A DNA stretch of 64,000 bases from Salibacterium halotolerans (GCF_900115625.1 NZ_FOXD01000001.1:62001-126000), one strand, 5' to 3'. Shown: positions 27,976-37,210, numbered from the stretch's first letter. The notes: generated by a model not told the origin, from the sequence alone. Made by a program: numbers and translations.

Positions 27976-29485
27976 GGACCGATCCCCCTGTAGCCAGCTT
28001 CATGATTGTTTCCTGATCTGCGTCTTCTCTATTAACTTCTCCGGCTGTCGTATGTTCAGCCATTACCATGATACGGTCGGACATGCCGATGAGCTCTGAA
28101 AGCTCGGACGTAATCATGATAATAGCAACTCCTTCGGATGTCAGCTCATTTATCAAATGATAGATTTCCTGTTTCGCTCCCACATCAATTCCCCGCGTTG
28201 GTTCATCAAGAATGAGTATGTCCGGGGATGTTAAAAGCCACTTGCTTAATACTACTTTCTGCTGATTTCCGCCGCTGAGTTTGTTCACTATCGTCTGCAG
28301 AGACGGAGTTTTCACTCCCATTTTCCGGGTGACCTGACGGGTGTTGAAAACCTCCTGTTCTTTGTTCAGGATGCCATACCAGGATATATGGGACAGAGAA
28401 GAGAGTGTTGTATTTTTGGACACATCCATGCCTGTTACGAGCCCGTATCGTTTTCTGTCTTCAGATACATAGCCGATGCCATGCCCGACAGCTTCTTTGG
28501 GAGAGCGCAGTGTTACCGGCTCATTATTTAGATAAACAGAACCGGACGCTTCTCCTTCATAACTGCCGAAAAGACTCATGGCAAGTTCTGTTCTCCCGGA
28601 GCCCATCAACCCGCCTATGCCGAGCACTTCCCCCTTTTTTAATTCAAAACTGATATTATACACCATGGGGTCGGTGTCTTTTTTACGGAGGAAGGAATAT
28701 TCCATGACGGAAAGTATGGTATGATCTGTGCTGTTATTTTGATAGGGAAACAGCTCCGTGAGCTCTCTCCCTACCATCGAAGCGATAATCCGGTTTTCGT
28801 CAGCTTCAGAGCGGGCAATGGTTTCTATTGTTTTTCCGTCGCGGAGAATAGTGATGCTGTCCGCGATATGAAGTACTTCTTTCAGTTTATGGGAGATATA
28901 GATACAGGTTATGCCTTTGGATTTCAAATCCTCCAGAATAGACATTAAAATATCTACTTCTCCTTCGGCCAAAGCTGCAGTCGGTTCGTCCAATATAATA
29001 AGGCTGCTCTGTTTTTCCAATGCTTTCGCGATTTCAATTAACTGCTGCCTGCCAACCCCCAGATTTTTCACTTTTTCGTTGGAAGGAATGGTAAGCCCGA
29101 TATAGTCGAGTAGACGTTTGGTACGGTCGTGCATGCGATTCCAGTCCATCATCCCATTATGAACAGGTTCGTTTCCAAGAAATATATTTTCGGCGACAGA
29201 TAATTCTTCAACCAGCGCCAGTTCCTGATAAATAATCGTGATGCCGGCAGCCTCCGAATCTCTGATGGATTCGAAGTGCTGCTTTTGATCATGGATATAG
29301 ACATCACCTTCATGGGAATCAGAAGGGTGGACTCCGCTTAATATCTTCATAAGAGTGGACTTACCGGCTCCGTTTTCGCCGCAGAGCGCATGAATTTCTC
29401 CCTCATCTACTTTAAAATTTACATTATCCAGCGCCTTCACCCCGGGAAAAGACTTTGAGATATTGTTCATGTGAAGTATCGACAT
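27965..29485 (-). CDS. xylG: xylose ABC transporter ATP-binding protein (two ABC domains)
   Basis: The 506-residue protein contains two fused ABC ATPase domains, as in XylG/MglA. The first has a canonical Walker A GENGAGKST and Walker B LIILDEPTAAL. The second has the usual degenerate loop GLMGSGRTE, with the signature LSGGNQQKV and ILILDEPTRGID. It powers import through XylH. The gene lies 26 bases after xylF and overlaps xylH. Confidence 0.94.
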   Translation of the reverse strand: MSILHMNNISKSFPGVKALDNVNFKVDEGEIHALCGENGAGKSTLMKILSGVHPSDSHEGDVYIHDQKQHFESIRDSEAAGITIIYQELALVEELSVAENIFLGNEPVHNGMMDWNRMHDRTKRLLDYIGLTIPSNEKVKNLGVGRQQLIEIAKALEKQSSLIILDEPTAALAEGEVDILMSILEDLKSKGITCIYISHKLKEVLHIADSITILRDGKTIETIARSEADENRIIASMVGRELTELFPYQNNSTDHTILSVMEYSFLRKKDTDPMVYNISFELKKGEVLGIGGLMGSGRTELAMSLFGSYEGEASGSVYLNNEPVTLRSPKEAVGHGIGYVSEDRKRYGLVTGMDVSKNTTLSSLSHISWYGILNKEQEVFNTRQVTRKMGVKTPSLQTIVNKLSGGNQQKVVLSKWLLTSPDILILDEPTRGIDVGAKQEIYHLINELTSEGVAIIMITSELSELIGMSDRIMVMAEHTTAGEVNREDADQETIMKLATGGSVHAE

Positions 29486-29511
29486 TTGAATCCACCTCCA
29501 GAATGAGAATG

Positions 29512-30585
29512 TTATTGTGGTCTTTCCGGCCTTTCTTCTTCAGGAACGTTTGTATACACTTCTTCAAAACTATGGAAACCATCTGCGATTACAGTTTCCA
29601 CCATGTTGTCCTCATTGACGGCGATCGGATCGAGGAGGATCGACGGAATATCGTACTCTCCGTTATTTACCTGCGTATCTGTTTCATATTCTTCGCCGTT
29701 AGCAACTTTCACGGCAACTTCAGCAGCACGGGTGGCAATATTGGTGATCGGTTTATATACCGTCATCGTCTGAGTGCCCTCGACAATTCTTTGGACGGCA
29801 GCCAAATCAGCGTCCTGTCCGGAGACAGCTGTCTCCTCAGCGAGTCCCTGCGCCTTTAAGGCCTGAATGGCACCACCGGCCGTACTATCGTTGGAAGCGA
29901 CAACGGCATCAATATTATTATCATTTGCAGTGAGAGCGTTTTCCATAATGCTTAGAGCATTCGCAGCAGACCAGTCATCCACCCATTGATCTCCAACCAC
30001 TTGGATGTTTCCAGAATCTATTTCAGGCTGCAGTACATTCATCTGACCGTTTCTAAAAACCTGGGCATTGCTGTCAGTGGGGGCGCCGCCCATTAAGAAA
30101 TAATTCCCCTGTGGAACTTCTTCAAGCAGATATTCAGCCTGCATTTCGCCGACCCGCTCGTTATCAAACGATACATAAGTTTCGATATCAGCGTTATTGA
30201 TCATCCGGTCGTATGCGATGACAGGAACTCCCTGTTCCTCAGCCATGGAAGCGGCAGATCCTATACTGTCCGAGTTGTCGGGGATAATAACCATGACATC
30301 CACACCCTGTGTCAGCATCGTTTCCACTTGACTGTTTTGTTCTGCCTCGTCTCCATCAGCAGACTGGACGATGACTTCATCTGCACCAAGTTCTTTTGCC
30401 TTTTTAACGAAAATGTCACGGTCATGCTGCCATCTTTCCAGTGTCAAATCCGCGACAGACAGACCGATTGTCAGAGAGTCATCTTCTTCACTGGAACTGC
30501 CTTCCCCTTCTTGAGCGACATCCTGTCCGCACGCAGCCAAAAAACATATGATGAATAAAAACAGCACTCCAAGTCTTATTTTCAT
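29512..30585 (-). CDS. xylF: xylose-binding lipoprotein
   Basis: The 357-residue precursor has a lipoprotein signal ending FLAAC (C19), an acidic serine-rich linker and a periplasmic-binding-protein type 1 (sugar_bind_4) domain. The domain starts TIGLSVADLTLERW and contains AYDRMINNADIETYVSFDN and ASNDSTAGGAIQAL, all characteristic of XylF. It delivers D-xylose to XylGH. An AGGAGGGG ribosome site precedes the ATG, and the promoter carries both an XylR-like operator and a cre box. Confidence 0.94.
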   Translation of the reverse strand: MKIRLGVLFLFIICFLAACGQDVAQEGEGSSSEEDDSLTIGLSVADLTLERWQHDRDIFVKKAKELGADEVIVQSADGDEAEQNSQVETMLTQGVDVMVIIPDNSDSIGSAASMAEEQGVPVIAYDRMINNADIETYVSFDNERVGEMQAEYLLEEVPQGNYFLMGGAPTDSNAQVFRNGQMNVLQPEIDSGNIQVVGDQWVDDWSAANALSIMENALTANDNNIDAVVASNDSTAGGAIQALKAQGLAEETAVSGQDADLAAVQRIVEGTQTMTVYKPITNIATRAAEVAVKVANGEEYETDTQVNNGEYDIPSILLDPIAVNEDNMVETVIADGFHSFEEVYTNVPEEERPERPQ

Positions 30586-30604
30586 TGCCTTCCCCTCCTG
30601 TTTT

Positions 30605-30659
30605 GTAAGTTTGTTTTAACGATAAACAAAGTATAAATCTAATATGAAAACGCTGTCAA
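30605..30659 (-). promoter_or_regulatory. xylF promoter with overlapping XylR-like operator and cre box
   Basis: On the minus strand TTGACA (30654-30659) and TATACT (30630-30635) are 18 bp apart. The cre box TGAAAACGCTGTCA (30645-30658, plus-strand reading) overlaps the -35. An XylR-like site, TAAGTTTGTT...GATAAAC (30605-30633), overlaps the -10 and start. Both a pathway repressor and CcpA could therefore block initiation directly. Confidence 0.82.
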
Positions 30660-30748
30660 CATTTAACGCCATATTTCTCAAATGATTTATTTTTTAATTT
30701 TTCCTATATGATTAATGATGGTTATACGGTGGGTAAATATGATATTAT

Positions 30749-30769
30749 GTTTTTTGGGCAAACAAAGTA
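30749..30769 (+). promoter_or_regulatory. XylR-like operator upstream of xylR
   Basis: GTTTTTTGGGCAAACAAAGT shares the AAACAAAGT half with the site at the xylF promoter and sits just after a TATTAT -10-like hexamer (30743-30748) and before the AGGAGG ribosome site. It suggests autoregulation. Confidence 0.6.
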
Positions 30770-30781
30770 TGGAGGATTAAC

Positions 30782-31957
30782 ATGAAAACCGGTGATCAGG
30801 AGTTAGTGAAAAAAATCAATAAATCCATCGTTCTGCAGACGATACAGGCATCCAGTCCGATATCGAGGGCCCAAATCTCCAAGGAATCGGGGTTGAACAA
30901 GGCGACGGTATCTGGGTTGGTGAGCGAATTGATGGAAGAAGACTTTGTACTTGAAATCGGGACCGGGCTCTCGAGTGGCGGCCGGAAACCGGTTATGCTT
31001 TATTTTAACCAGACAGCCGGCTATGCCATCGGTATCGATCTCGGGGTAAACTATATACTGGCTGTGCTGACGGACCTGCAGGGCCAGGTAGTGGAAAAAA
31101 TGGAGGAACCGCTGGAGGAAACATCTCCCGGAGTTGTTCTGCCTTTGCTTAAGAATATTATCAATACGCTGATGCAAAGGCAGCCATCCAGTCCCTACGG
31201 GGTTGTTGGCATAGGCGTTGGTGTGCCGGGTATTACGGACAATAACGGATCTATCTTATTCGCGCCAAACCTGAACTGGGAACAGGTGAATGTGAAGCAG
31301 GACCTGGAGCAGTATTTCAAGCTGCCGGTGGTTATTGAAAACGAAGCAAAAGCCGGCGCCCATGGCGAAAATATTCACGGAGCGGGCAGAAGAAGTTCAG
31401 ACTTTGTTTACATCAGTCTAGGCATCGGGATTGGCACCGGCATTATTATTGATAATAAATTATACAAAGGCGCCCGCGGAATGTCGGGGGAAATGGGCCA
31501 TGTCACGATCGACGCGAACGGAAAGAAATGCCGCTGCGGGAACAAAGGGTGCTGGGAATTATACAGTTCAGAAAGTACATTGCTTGAGCAGGCGGCGAAA
31601 CTGCCTTCGATGGAAGGAAAAGAGTTGAATCTGGACGAGTTAATACAGGAAGCGGATTCAGGGAATGGGGAGGTTCTCTCTTTGTTCAGCCGCATCGGGG
31701 AATACGCAGGTATAGGGTTGACTAATGTCGTGAACACGTTCAACCCGGAACAGATTATCATAGGCAACCGCCTGTCCAAAATTCAGCGCTGGCTCGAGAA
31801 CCCTGTACACCACGTGCTGGAACAGCGGCTGTTTCCCCCTTTTTACGAGGGGCTGGACGTCTCATTCTCCCAGTTCGGCATTGAATCCTGCGCTCTCGGT
31901 TCCGCGGCATTTTCGGTTGAAGCCTTCTTTTCAGAAAACAAAGTCACTGTTACATGA
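30782..31957 (+). CDS. xylR: ROK-family xylose repressor
   Basis: The 391-residue protein has an N-terminal winged helix (residues about 8-70, with SRAQISKESGLNKATVSGLV) followed by a ROK sugar-kinase-like domain. The domain contains IGIDLGVNY, the GMSGEMGHVTID segment and the zinc motif CRCGNKGCWE. This is the standard XylR design: xylose or a related ligand releases it from DNA. It is divergent from xylFGH and close to four sites that share an operator-like sequence. The neighbouring genes make xylose the likely inducer. Confidence 0.92.
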   Translation: MKTGDQELVKKINKSIVLQTIQASSPISRAQISKESGLNKATVSGLVSELMEEDFVLEIGTGLSSGGRKPVMLYFNQTAGYAIGIDLGVNYILAVLTDLQGQVVEKMEEPLEETSPGVVLPLLKNIINTLMQRQPSSPYGVVGIGVGVPGITDNNGSILFAPNLNWEQVNVKQDLEQYFKLPVVIENEAKAGAHGENIHGAGRRSSDFVYISLGIGIGTGIIIDNKLYKGARGMSGEMGHVTIDANGKKCRCGNKGCWELYSSESTLLEQAAKLPSMEGKELNLDELIQEADSGNGEVLSLFSRIGEYAGIGLTNVVNTFNPEQIIIGNRLSKIQRWLENPVHHVLEQRLFPPFYEGLDVSFSQFGIESCALGSAAFSVEAFFSENKVTVT

Positions 31958-31978
31958 AGTTTGAAAAATCCGGCACGA

Positions 31979-32027
31979 CGCGGTGTTTTCAGCGGAATTT
32001 CTTCTGTTGAAGGCACCGCGCTTTTTT
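31979..32027 (+). terminator. rho-independent terminator after xylR
   Basis: CGCGGTG (31979-31985) pairs with CACCGCG (32014-32020) around a partly paired loop, followed by a C and six T residues. Confidence 0.85.
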
Positions 32028-32043
32028 AATAGGAGTCGTCCGT

Positions 32044-32233
32044 GGACACTAAATATTTGGATTGAACTTATAGTATCCACCGGAGTGAAATTGATGGACA
32101 CTACGACGCTGACGTGAGCAAATAGTGTCCATTGCCGTCAGCCCGTAACCACTAATCCATGATTTCAGCTGTTTAGTGTCCCCGCAATGCCATTTCGTGG
32201 ACACTAGTTTTTCCTTTCGAGAAGATAGTGGAC
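32044..32233. repeat. 52-bp-period TAGTGTCC/GGACACTA array C
   Basis: GGACACTA-type cores start at 32044, 32096, 32147 (AACCACTA) and 32199. TAGTGTCC-type cores start at 32071 (TAGTATCC), 32123, 32174 and 32226 (TAGTGGAC). Both series step by 51-52 bp and alternate. ATGGACACTA (32094-32103) and TAGTGTCCAT (32123-32132) form a perfect 10-bp inverted repeat. The array lies between the xylR terminator and the GH30 promoter. No gene is seen in this 250-base stretch. Confidence 0.85.
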
Positions 32234-32286
32234 ATATCTCTCAAGATCATAAGAGAAAAAGCCTTTCATTTTGCCCCTTTCAAGAA

Positions 32287-32354
32287 TTAATTAATTTAAT
32301 TAATAATTGACATTTTAGAGGAAGTTAATTAAACTACCTTTGAAAGCGATTTCA
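32287..32354 (+). promoter_or_regulatory. promoter, TTAATTAA palindrome and cre box of the GH30 gene
   Basis: TTGACA (32307-32312) and TAAACT (32330-32335) are 17 bp apart. Immediately upstream is the 17-bp palindrome TTAATTAA-T-TTAATTAA (32287-32303). A further TTAATTAA (32325-32332) overlaps the -10, and the cre box TGAAAGCGATTTCA (32341-32354) follows. The palindrome recurs upstream of the importer gene (34883) and of the second ROK gene (45822), so that ROK protein is the likely repressor. Confidence 0.8.
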
Positions 32355-32437
32355 ATTTATCTTTGTCATCCAACCACAGCTGCGGCAGTCCATGCTTGTA
32401 TTCTTTGTTCCATATAATGTTACGAAGGGGGCGTTTC

Positions 32438-32488
32438 ATGCTGGAGAAAGGTAACCGAACAAAAGCGTTCATTTCCAACTGCATTTGA
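32438..32488 (+). CDS. possible 16-residue leader peptide upstream of GH30
   Basis: A short frame, MLEKGNRTKAFISNCI, follows a good ribosome site (GAAGGGGGCG, about 32424-32433) in the 5' leader of the GH30 gene and ends 22 bases before its ATG. It resembles no protein I know. It may be a translated leader that influences GH30 translation, or chance. Confidence 0.3.
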   Translation: MLEKGNRTKAFISNCI

Positions 32489-32510
32489 AAAAGGAAAGGG
32501 GCATGATGGA

Positions 32511-34829
32511 ATGAAAAAAATGAAATGTTTTAAGTTAAGTTTAACGATACTTATTGCTGTCTCACCGTTTACTTCTTCGTACATGTCAGGTCACTCTTCT
32601 GCTGAGGAAGGGACGGATCCGGAAACAATCAAGGTGGACCCGGGTTATCAGCATGAATCGTTTGAAGGCTGGGGCACTGCCTTAACCTGGTTTGCCAATG
32701 TAACGGGGGGCTGGCCGGATGAGATAAAAGAAGATCTGGCAGATGAACTTTATGGTGAAAAGGGACTCCAATTTAATATCAGCAGGTACAATATCGGCGG
32801 CGGGGATGCCCCTGAAACCGAACCGTATATGAGACTCGGAGGAGCTGTGCCAGGCTATTGGAATCGCCCGGAAGAATTTTCACCGCCGGAAGATGCGGGG
32901 GACGACTGGGAAGAGGAGGAAAATTGGTGGAACCCTGAAAATCCGGACCACTGGAACTGGGATGCTGATGCGAATCAACGGTGGTGGCTGCAGGCCGCAA
33001 AGGAAAGAGGAGCGGATACATTTGAAGCTTTTTCTAACTCTCCGCCGTATTTCATGACCCGAAGCGGTCTGGTATCAGGGAACTGGGACCCTTGGGAGGA
33101 TAATATTCAGCCTGATAAATTTGAGAATTTTGCAACTTATCTAACTACTGTCGTGGACCATCTCGAAAAAGATATGGGTATTGAATTTGATACGCTTTCC
33201 CCCGTAAATGAACCGAATAATGGATATTGGGGGGCTATGGGCCGGCAGGAAGGATCCAATTGGTCACCATCATCACAGGTTAAAATTATAAATGAGGTAA
33301 AAGAAAAACTGGATGCAAAGAATATGGATACGGTCGTATCAGGAATGGATGAAACCAATCCCGAAAGGTTCAGGCATAACTGGAATCAATATGGTTCGGC
33401 TGCACGTGATAACCTGGGGCAATTGAATGTGCACACGTACTGGCCGGAGCAGAGAGCGAGTATTAGAGACATAGCGAAAGCCGAGGAAAAAGAACTCTGG
33501 ATGTCTGAAGTGGATCTTGGTCCAAGCGGCATACCACAGGACTTTGACGATATCAGGCCTGCGCTTTCTTTTTCAGAACGTATTCAAGGCGATGTTCAGG
33601 AACTGGAACCGAAAGCATGGGTGATGTGGCAGGCAATTGAAGATAAGGTCAATATGAATGAAAACAATGAAAATATGAATTGGGGGCTGATTCATGTTGA
33701 TTTTGACCCGGAAAGTTTCGAAGGATTGAACTATTACAAAAACAAAAAATATTATGCTATGGGACATTACAGTAAATTCATCCGCCCGGGCGATCATTTC
33801 ATCAACACGAATAACAGCGATACATTGGCTGCTGTAAGTAAAGAAGACGAAAAACTGGTGCTTGTTCACACGAACCATTCCAAGAATGAGAAAGAAGTTG
33901 AATTTGATTTGTCCAGCTTTTCATCGGTGGAGGGTTCGGTAACACCACATGTAACGTCTGAAACAGAAAACCTGAAAGAAAAAGAAAGCTTTTCTATTTC
34001 CGATGAACATTTTTCTGATAAGGTTCCCGCACAATCCATAACGACGTATGTAGTAGATGGAGTATCGGGAGTGGATGCAGGCGAACGTTTCCTGAATGAA
34101 CGGGATGACTATAAAATCGTTAATAAAAACAGCGGAAAAGTGATGGATCTAAGCGAAGAAGGGAATGAACTCGTTCAGCGCACAAAACAGGACGATCAGC
34201 CAAGTCAAAAATGGAGTATCGAAAAGGTAACAGAAGGCTACAGCTCAAAAGAATATTATACAATCATGAATAAAGAGAGCGGCAGAGTGATCGGGTTGGA
34301 TAATGGAAGCATTGTACAGGAGAAAGAGGCAGAAGGTGCAGGGGATCAACAGTGGTTATTGTCCACATCAGGAGATAAAGAATATACGTTTCTTAACGAC
34401 AAGGAAAGGGATCTTCTTGAAATCCCAGGTGAATCGACGGAAGAAAACGCTGAACTGGGATTATGGGAACCTAACGCTGGAGACCATCAGGTATGGGAAT
34501 TAATCAGAATCCCAAACAACTATACTTTTGATGACTTAAGAGCAGAAGTGGACCAGGCTGCCATCAATTCTCCCGGCATTAGAAAAGCCCTCCTGTCCAA
34601 AATAAACACGGCTGAAAAGTATGTGGACCGGGCCGAACGTTTTCGGGATCGTGGAATGACAAAACAGGCAGAAAAACAGGCAAATAAAAGTTATGACCAG
34701 TTGAACAAAGTAATACAATTTATGGAGAAGCGTCCAAGTAAGCATATTTCAGAAGTTACCAAGAAGGAGCTTACAGACATCACTAATTATGTTATCGAAT
34801 ATGAGCTTCAACATTTCAGGGAGCAATGA
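32511..34829 (+). CDS. secreted GH30-family endo-glycanase (likely endo-beta-1,6-galactanase) with ricin-type and helical C-terminal domains
   Basis: The 772-residue precursor has a signal peptide (residues 1 to about 31) and a GH30 (beta/alpha)8 domain with side beta-sandwich to about residue 518. The acid/base is E234 in SPVNEPNN and the nucleophile E333 in LWMSEVDL. Segments such as SRYNIGGGD and EAFSNSPPYFMT fit the galactanase-like subfamily (GH30_5) better than glucuronoxylanases. Residues about 530-668 form a ricin B-type trefoil with three QxW motifs (W568, W615, W662). The last 100 residues are charged helices similar to FIMAH-type domains. Downstream importer and GH42 genes support a galactan substrate. 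The exact linkage is inference. Confidence 0.82.
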   Translation: MKKMKCFKLSLTILIAVSPFTSSYMSGHSSAEEGTDPETIKVDPGYQHESFEGWGTALTWFANVTGGWPDEIKEDLADELYGEKGLQFNISRYNIGGGDAPETEPYMRLGGAVPGYWNRPEEFSPPEDAGDDWEEEENWWNPENPDHWNWDADANQRWWLQAAKERGADTFEAFSNSPPYFMTRSGLVSGNWDPWEDNIQPDKFENFATYLTTVVDHLEKDMGIEFDTLSPVNEPNNGYWGAMGRQEGSNWSPSSQVKIINEVKEKLDAKNMDTVVSGMDETNPERFRHNWNQYGSAARDNLGQLNVHTYWPEQRASIRDIAKAEEKELWMSEVDLGPSGIPQDFDDIRPALSFSERIQGDVQELEPKAWVMWQAIEDKVNMNENNENMNWGLIHVDFDPESFEGLNYYKNKKYYAMGHYSKFIRPGDHFINTNNSDTLAAVSKEDEKLVLVHTNHSKNEKEVEFDLSSFSSVEGSVTPHVTSETENLKEKESFSISDEHFSDKVPAQSITTYVVDGVSGVDAGERFLNERDDYKIVNKNSGKVMDLSEEGNELVQRTKQDDQPSQKWSIEKVTEGYSSKEYYTIMNKESGRVIGLDNGSIVQEKEAEGAGDQQWLLSTSGDKEYTFLNDKERDLLEIPGESTEENAELGLWEPNAGDHQVWELIRIPNNYTFDDLRAEVDQAAINSPGIRKALLSKINTAEKYVDRAERFRDRGMTKQAEKQANKSYDQLNKVIQFMEKRPSKHISEVTKKELTDITNYVIEYELQHFREQ

Positions 34830-34882
34830 GAAAAAGCGGTTCAGCTTTCTGTTTTCCAGGAGGGCATAAACTGCACATATTA

Positions 34883-34901
34883 TTTAATTAATTTAATTAA
34901 A
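34883..34901 (+). promoter_or_regulatory. TTAATTAA-type palindrome before the galactan importer genes
   Basis: TTTAATTAA-T-TTAATTAAA is a perfect 19-bp palindrome around a single central T. It lies 4 bases before the AAGGGGAGG ribosome site of the binding-protein gene. It matches the operators at 32287 and 45822, so the importer genes probably have their own regulated start in addition to read-through from GH30. Confidence 0.75.
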
Positions 34902-34920
34902 TTCAAAGGGGAGGCTTTTA

Positions 34921-36234
34921 TTGGGACGTTTAAAAGTAGTTGGCAGTGTGTTCGTGCTGACAATATTCCTTATGGCCTGTGGAAATAATTCAGAAAGCAG
35001 CGGGGAAGAGGTTTCCATACCGGAAGATCCAGAGGAAGTATCCGGTGACATTACGGTATGGGCGTGGGAACTGGAGGCTAACTTTTTAGAGCAGGACGTT
35101 CTCCCGGCATTTGAAGAAAAATATCCCAATGTAAATGTGACGATTGAGAAACAAGGTGTGGACCAGGTATATCAAAAACTTAATGCAGGGTTCTCAGGTG
35201 GCGGCAGCGGCCTGCCGGATGTAACCCAGATTGAAAACAGCCGGATTAATTCATTTTCAGGGCAGTTTCCGCAAGGTTTTACGAATCTTAGTGCGTTAGG
35301 TTTTGAAGAACATGCAGATAAGTTCCCGGAAGCAAAACTGGAAGGCTTAAAAGATGCCGACGGTAATATTATTGCTATGCCGAGAGACTTAGGACCGGTA
35401 GGGGTGATCTATCGAACGGACATTTTTGAGGAAGCCGAAGTCGATCCTTCGAGTATTGAAACCTGGAGCGATTATATTGAAGCCGGTAAACAAATTGTAG
35501 ATCACACGGGTGAATACATGCTGGGAAGTTATGACGATACTCTTCTCCGCGTCATGCTGCAGCAGCAAGGCACGTACTACTTCGATCAGGACGGAAATAT
35601 TAATGTGAACTCAGAAGAAGCACAAAGAGCACTGGAAACAATCGGGCAGATGAAAGACGAAGGATTGCTCACGTACACCAATGATTGGGATGGTCATATC
35701 GGAGCCATGAAGAACTCGACGGTTGCTACACAGCCGGATGCCGTATGGTGGGGAGGAACCATGATCGAACAGATGCCGGAATTGTCCGGAAATTGGGGAA
35801 TGTTCCCGCTTCCTGCCTTTGAAGAAGGGGGAGCGAGAGCTGCGAACAATGGTGGTTCTGCCTTAGCCATTCCGGAAGCATCAGAAAACAAAGCAGCAGC
35901 TTACGTATTCTCTGAATTTGCCACGACTCAGGAAGAACTGCAGGTTCAGGGTATTGAAAACAGAGGATTATTTCCTTCTTTAACCTCTGCCTATGAGAGC
36001 GATTATTTTAATCAGCAGCAGGAGTATTTTAATAATCAAACCTTCTACAGTGATTTTGCAGAAACCGTAGAAGATATTCCGCCGATTAATTATACAAGCG
36101 ACAACCTGGCGGCCCGGGATATCATGGAAAGTCAGTTGGAGGCATTTCTGCTGGAAGATAAGTCCGTGCAGGACGTATTATCGGACAGTCAGGAAGAAAT
36201 AAAAAGTCAAAGTGGCCGGGAGGTAAGTGAATAA
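34921..36234 (+). CDS. ABC sugar-binding lipoprotein of the galactan locus
   Basis: The 437-residue precursor has a short lipoprotein signal ending IFLMAC (C20), an acidic linker and a family 1 extracellular sugar-binding domain (ITVWAWELEANF, SGLPDVTQIENSR, AMPRDLGPVGVIYRTDIF). The TTG start is set by the ribosome site AAGGGGAGG 6 bases upstream. Its neighbours are a secreted endo-galactanase-like enzyme, two permeases and a GH42 beta-galactosidase, so it probably binds galacto-oligosaccharides. Confidence 0.88.
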   Translation: MGRLKVVGSVFVLTIFLMACGNNSESSGEEVSIPEDPEEVSGDITVWAWELEANFLEQDVLPAFEEKYPNVNVTIEKQGVDQVYQKLNAGFSGGGSGLPDVTQIENSRINSFSGQFPQGFTNLSALGFEEHADKFPEAKLEGLKDADGNIIAMPRDLGPVGVIYRTDIFEEAEVDPSSIETWSDYIEAGKQIVDHTGEYMLGSYDDTLLRVMLQQQGTYYFDQDGNINVNSEEAQRALETIGQMKDEGLLTYTNDWDGHIGAMKNSTVATQPDAVWWGGTMIEQMPELSGNWGMFPLPAFEEGGARAANNGGSALAIPEASENKAAAYVFSEFATTQEELQVQGIENRGLFPSLTSAYESDYFNQQQEYFNNQTFYSDFAETVEDIPPINYTSDNLAARDIMESQLEAFLLEDKSVQDVLSDSQEEIKSQSGREVSE

Positions 36235-36249
36235 CCACAACCATGCTCA

Positions 36250-36273
36250 GGGCTGATTTATGACAATCAGCCC
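36250..36273 (+). promoter_or_regulatory. intercistronic stem-loop after the binding-protein gene
   Basis: GGGCTGATT (36250-36258) pairs perfectly with AATCAGCCC (36265-36273) around a 6-base loop, and flanking CTCA/TTGAG can extend the stem. No T-run follows. It is the third binding-protein/permease junction in this window with such a hairpin. Confidence 0.65.
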
Positions 36274-36298
36274 TTGAGGATACTTAAAGGAGGCGCCG

Positions 36299-37210
36299 GT
36301 GTTGCTGCGGAAAAAACTATCACAGTCTGGTTCATCAAGCCAGTTGCGGATTGGGTGGATAACCCTTAAAACAGCACCTTATCTATTCATAGCACCAGCT
36401 GTAATACTATTTTTACTGTTCACTGCCTATCCCATAGTTTCTTCCTTCCTGCTCAGTTTTCAGACAAACGTAGACGGTTACTATGAGTTTGTAGGATTGA
36501 GTAATTTTATAAGACTATTTCAGGATGAACTATTTTATAAAGCATTAGGCAATACGTTTATCGTATTTATCTTTCAGGTTCCTCTTATGCTCATCATCGG
36601 TACGTTGCTTGCTGTTATCCTGAATTCTGCATTGATCCGGATGAAAGGGTTTTTCAGGGCGGCTTTTTTCACCCCCGCTGTTACATCGCTGGTGGCAGCT
36701 TCTTTGATCTTTGTCGTGCTTCTTAACGGCAACTACGGGTTGGTCAACTATCTTCTTCAGTCGGTCGGACTGCCGCAGATTAACTGGTTATCCGATGGCT
36801 TTTGGGCGAAAGTATCGTTAATTATGGTCACGACCTGGAGATGGGCCGGGTACAATATGGTTATCATACTTGCCGGTCTCCAGAATATATCGAATGATTT
36901 ATACGAGGCAGCCAGCATTGACGGGGCGGGAGCGGTAAGAAAGTTTTTCACTATTACTATTCCACAGCTGAAGCCGGTACTATTATTTGCTGTTGTTTTA
37001 TCAACGATCGGTACGTTCCAACTCTTTGATGAACCTTATAACTTAACCGGCGGCGGTCCCAACAATGCTACGCTGACCATTACGTATTATTTGTACAACC
37101 AAGGGTTTCAATATTTTGACTTTGGTTATGCGTCAGCGATTGCCTATGTCATCGTAGTCATTATCGCTGTACTGTCCTGGCTGCAATTCAAGATGGCGAG
37201 GGATGATTAA
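36299..37210 (+). CDS. ABC sugar permease, MalF-like (galactan locus)
   Basis: The 303-residue membrane protein has six predicted helices and the EAA motif (NDLYEAASIDGAGAVRKFF near residue 205). The GTG start follows an AAAGGAGG ribosome site. It belongs to the CUT1 importer of the galactan locus, which again lacks its own ATPase gene. Confidence 0.9.
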   Translation: MLLRKKLSQSGSSSQLRIGWITLKTAPYLFIAPAVILFLLFTAYPIVSSFLLSFQTNVDGYYEFVGLSNFIRLFQDELFYKALGNTFIVFIFQVPLMLIIGTLLAVILNSALIRMKGFFRAAFFTPAVTSLVAASLIFVVLLNGNYGLVNYLLQSVGLPQINWLSDGFWAKVSLIMVTTWRWAGYNMVIILAGLQNISNDLYEAASIDGAGAVRKFFTITIPQLKPVLLFAVVLSTIGTFQLFDEPYNLTGGGPNNATLTITYYLYNQGFQYFDFGYASAIAYVIVVIIAVLSWLQFKMARDD

